This document shows positions 5,712 to 6,116 of a stretch of DNA of 6,116 nt, piece after piece (position 1 is the first letter of the stretch; every line of letters begins with the position of its first letter). Source of the stretch: Ghiorsea sp. (lineage in GTDB: Bacteria; Pseudomonadota; Zetaproteobacteria; Mariprofundales; Mariprofundaceae). Below the pieces are notes generated by a model. That model worked only from the letters and a program-made list of their open reading frames with translations, made no database searches and had not been told where the DNA came from. The stretch lies in the NCBI GenBank assembly GCA_027019685.1, contig JALUWH010000301.1:1-6116 (forward strand), written 5' to 3'. The translations under genes and the position numbers were made by a program.

Positions 5712-6116
5712 ATGATGAAACAATCTTTTCAAGGGCTGAAAGCTCTTATGCTGCTGGGGTTATTCGCCAGCTTCATAACTTGGGCGAGTTATGGTTTTGG
5801 TGAAGAAAAATCTGCCATTCCTTTAAGTACAACAGCAGACCACAGCCAATTCCCTGAACTGCAAAAGGATTTTAAATCGGGTGAAGAAGTGACCCAAGCT
5901 TGTTTAACGTGTCATAATCAAGCGGGCGAACAAATTCAGAAAACTATCCATTGGACATGGAGCTATCATAATAAAAAAACAGGGCAGCTTCTGGGCAAGG
6001 AGCATTTGATTAATAACTTTTGCAGTAATGCTAGAGGCAATGAGGGGATGTGCGCTCAATGTCATATCAGCTATGGTGCTAAGAATTTCAAACTTCCTAA
6101 AAAACAAAGTCAAATT
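5712..6116 (+). CDS. Exported multihaem cytochrome c, octahaem tetrathionate reductase-like, N-terminal part (cut by window edge)
   Basis: The frame opens at ATG 5712 and is still open after 135 codons at the window edge. AGGAGG at 5699-5704 favours 5712 over the second ATG at 5715. The N-terminus is a signal sequence: Lys3 and Lys10, a hydrophobic core at about 11-25, then a polar region. Export to the periplasm is expected. Two haem c attachment motifs are visible: CLTCH (64-68) and CAQCH (114-118). The blocks VTQACLTCHNQAGEQIQKTIHWTW (60-83 region) and the INNFC (100-104) preceding the second haem site resemble, from memory, the octahaem tetrathionate reductase family. A Shewanella member reduces tetrathionate, nitrite and hydroxylamine in vitro. 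Cys104 is outside a CxxCH motif. Full members carry about eight haems, so most of the protein lies outside. That it is a multihaem cytochrome is near certain; the subfamily is probable. Confidence 0.85.
   Translation, partial: MMKQSFQGLKALMLLGLFASFITWASYGFGEEKSAIPLSTTADHSQFPELQKDFKSGEEVTQACLTCHNQAGEQIQKTIHWTWSYHNKKTGQLLGKEHLINNFCSNARGNEGMCAQCHISYGAKNFKLPKKQSQI

Noticed and set aside
5904..6113. Leftward open frame of 69 codons at the right edge
   Set aside because: It is antisense to the haem-motif-bearing cytochrome frame, which has a signal sequence and a strong ribosome binding site.
1..6116. CRISPR arrays, tRNA or rRNA genes, insertion sequences, phage genes
   Set aside because: I saw no regularly spaced repeats, transposase motifs, terminal inverted repeats of an insertion sequence or structural RNA signatures.

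Overview
The window looks like part of a moderately AT-rich chromosome of a Gram-negative bacterium, most likely a member of the Pseudomonadota. The evidence is an outer-membrane NodT-type lipoprotein, a periplasmic adaptor, a multihaem c-type cytochrome and an NnrS membrane protein. The species cannot be fixed from the sequence alone. The window holds six genes (two cut by the edges), two recognisable promoters and one strong terminator.

Left part (1-1000): the first 196 codons of an nnrS gene run leftwards off the window. A 240-base divergent intergenic region separates it from a tiny rightward gene for a 38-residue single-span membrane peptide. That gene has its own ribosome binding site, a CRP/FNR-type box placed where a class II activator would sit, and a rho-independent terminator. 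Together these make it a self-contained one-gene unit.

Central part (1001-5649): a near-consensus sigma70-type promoter with overlapping inverted repeats (likely repressor operators) precedes four tightly packed genes. In order they encode a HlyD/MacA-type periplasmic adaptor, a FtsX/MacB/DevC-type permease, an ABC ATPase and a NodT-type outer-membrane factor. Each start overlaps the preceding stop by 4 or 8 bases, so translation is probably coupled. Together they form a complete tripartite ABC export pump spanning both membranes. The substrate is not evident.

Right part (5650-6116): after a 62-base gap with no visible terminator comes the first 135 codons of an exported multihaem cytochrome c. 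It resembles the octahaem tetrathionate reductase family, and two CxxCH sites lie inside the window. NnrS on one side is linked to nitric-oxide stress. On the other side is an octahaem-type reductase, a family with a characterised member known to act on nitrite and hydroxylamine as well as tetrathionate. The neighbourhood may therefore deal with reactive nitrogen or sulfur species, but that is inference from context.
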